DNA from: DASYVD01 sp036000545
GTDB lineage: Bacteria > Actinomycetota > UBA4738 > CALAEC01
Length of the DNA: 6,569 nt
NCBI GenBank assembly: GCA_036000545.1
Contig: DASYVD010000135.1
Location: forward strand, 1-6,569
Direction of reading: 5' to 3'
A program made the translations under genes and the position numbers. Shown in pieces: positions 5,485 through 6,569 of the stretch (positions are counted from its first letter, which is position 1; every line of letters starts with the position of its first letter). The notes beneath the pieces are model-generated. The model did not search any database and was not told the DNA's origin. It was given only the letters and a program-made list of their open reading frames with translations.

Positions 5485-6569
5485 ATGGGGAGGCGGCGGC
5501 GGCGCCTGCTCGCGGGAGGGATCGTGCTCGCGCTGATCGCCACAGCCTGTGCCTCGGGGCCCTCGGTAACGCGGCACGGTTCGCCTTCGGGTCCTCGCGC
5601 ATCGATGAGCGGCGCCTCGCCTGGGGTGTCCCCGGTTCCGCCCGACCGATCCGACGCGAGCGCCACGACGCGGTGGCCGATCAAGCACGTCGTCTTCCTG
5701 ATCAAGGAGAACCGCACGTTCGACAACCTCTTCGGAACGCTCCCGGGCGCCGATGGCGTTTCGTTTGGCTACGACCGAGGCGTGCGGCGCCCGCTCACTC
5801 GGGGCACCGACGGCAGCATCGGCTCCGAGGACATCCCGCATTGCTACACGTGCTCGCGCGAGGCGTGGGATCACGGAAGGATGGACGGGTTCAACCAGGG
5901 GGCGGTCTCGGACCGATGGTCCTACACACAACTCCACCGATCGCAGCTTCCCAACTACTGGCATTGGGCCCGCGAGTTCGTGCTCGCTGACAACTTCTTC
6001 TCCTCGGCCCAAGGCCCCTCGTTCCCGAACCATCTGTACACGATCGCAGCTCAGTCCGGCGGCGCCCACGACAACCCCAGGCGCACCGGGCCGTTCCGGT
6101 CGAGCAACACGTTCGGCTGTGACGCGCCGGAGGGGCAAACGGTCACGATCGTTGACTCGGAAGGTCACGAGAAGCAGGTGCAGCCGTGCTTCGATTTCCT
6201 GACCGAAGGGGACCTCCTCACGAGAGTGGGGATCGACTGGGCCTACTACGCCGCCGAACCGCGCCAGCTCGGCTACATCTGGTCTGCGTACTCGGCCATC
6301 CGCCATGTACGGGAGACGAAGCAATGGCGCCGTCATGTGCTTCCGGTGGACGACCTCATCGGCGACATCCGGGCCGATCGGCTACCGCCCCTCACGTGGA
6401 TCACCCCACGGTACGAAGTGTCCGAGCACCCGCAGTACAACTTCTGTTTAGGGGAGAACTGGTCGACCCAGGTGATCGATGCGATCATGCGCAGCCCGAT
6501 GTGGAAGAACACGGCCATCTTCGTCACCTGGGACGACTACGGCGGCTTCTACGATCACGTTCCCCCGCC
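5485..6569 (+). CDS. Phosphoesterase family protein (phospholipase C/acid phosphatase type), lipoprotein, 3' part missing
   Basis: The frame is open from the end of the lipoprotein gene to the window edge, with 361 residues visible from ATG 5485. The N-terminus has five Arg (3-7), a hydrophobic core and a lipobox-like IATAC with Cys22; RRLL also allows Tat export. A Ser/Pro/Gly-rich linker (23-62) follows. The PF04185 catalytic domain then starts: HVVFLIKENRTFDNLFG (68-84, metal-binding Glu75/Asn76), AQGPSFPNHLYTIAAQSGG (Ser179 as likely nucleophile), SEHP (313-316) and TWDDYGGFYDHVPP (348-361, Asp350/Asp351 metal ligands). Family members hydrolyse phosphomonoesters or phospholipid head groups outside the cell; the substrate is unknown. 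Five further Cys (120, 123, 212, 235, 321) could form disulfides. Starts at GTG 5458 or ATG 5455, nearer a strong Shine-Dalgarno, are possible. Family confidence is high; start confidence is moderate. Confidence 0.88.
   Translation, partial: MGRRRRRLLAGGIVLALIATACASGPSVTRHGSPSGPRASMSGASPGVSPVPPDRSDASATTRWPIKHVVFLIKENRTFDNLFGTLPGADGVSFGYDRGVRRPLTRGTDGSIGSEDIPHCYTCSREAWDHGRMDGFNQGAVSDRWSYTQLHRSQLPNYWHWAREFVLADNFFSSAQGPSFPNHLYTIAAQSGGAHDNPRRTGPFRSSNTFGCDAPEGQTVTIVDSEGHEKQVQPCFDFLTEGDLLTRVGIDWAYYAAEPRQLGYIWSAYSAIRHVRETKQWRRHVLPVDDLIGDIRADRLPPLTWITPRYEVSEHPQYNFCLGENWSTQVIDAIMRSPMWKNTAIFVTWDDYGGFYDHVPP

Noticed and set aside
5476..6336. Minus-strand open frame of 286 codons opposite the phosphoesterase
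   Set aside because: The plus-strand frame has strong family motifs over the same stretch, so the antisense frame is a composition artefact.

Overview
The window is a GC-rich (roughly two-thirds G+C), densely packed bacterial segment. Its style fits an actinomycetotal chromosome, probably an uncultured lineage. It shows GTG starts, an Actinobacteria-type long Ppx/GppA protein, a PGPGW membrane protein, short exported lipoproteins and a possible leaderless promoter. Lineage is inferred from gene content and composition only. There are no RNA genes, insertion sequences, CRISPR arrays or prophage signs.

Left part (1-4057). The window opens inside a plus-strand SixA-type phosphohistidine phosphatase whose C-terminal 105 residues are present. 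It converges on, and overlaps by 35 bp, a minus-strand block read right to left: CDP-alcohol phosphatidyltransferase (3494-4057), a 144-nt gap with a candidate promoter, Ppx/GppA exopolyphosphatase/pppGpp phosphohydrolase (1847-3349), thymidylate-kinase-like protein A (1105-1854) and thymidylate-kinase-like protein B (284-1108). The last three overlap by 8 and 4 nt, so they form one translationally coupled unit. Both kinase-like proteins have lost the TREP substrate motif of true dTMP kinases, and protein B has Arg in place of the Walker A Lys. This tandem divergent pair tied to Ppx is the most interesting system in the window.

Centre (4058-4788). A 172-nt divergent intergenic region holds a 12-bp perfect palindrome and candidate -10 boxes for both directions. 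It is followed by a plus-strand PGPGW-family membrane protein (4230-4538). The next 250 nt hold no intact gene. They contain short repeats and a minus-strand, frameshifted remnant of the C-terminus of an alpha/beta hydrolase, including the catalytic-His segment.

Right part (4789-6569). Two plus-strand exported proteins lie 90-120 nt apart: a small lipoprotein of unknown function (4789-5364), then a phosphoesterase of the phospholipase C/acid phosphatase family (PF04185-type) with an N-terminal lipobox, which runs off the window end. Phosphate chemistry recurs (SixA, Ppx, nucleotide-kinase fold, CDP-alcohol transferase, phosphoesterase). Only the Ppx/kinase-like trio is structurally tied together by overlapping frames.
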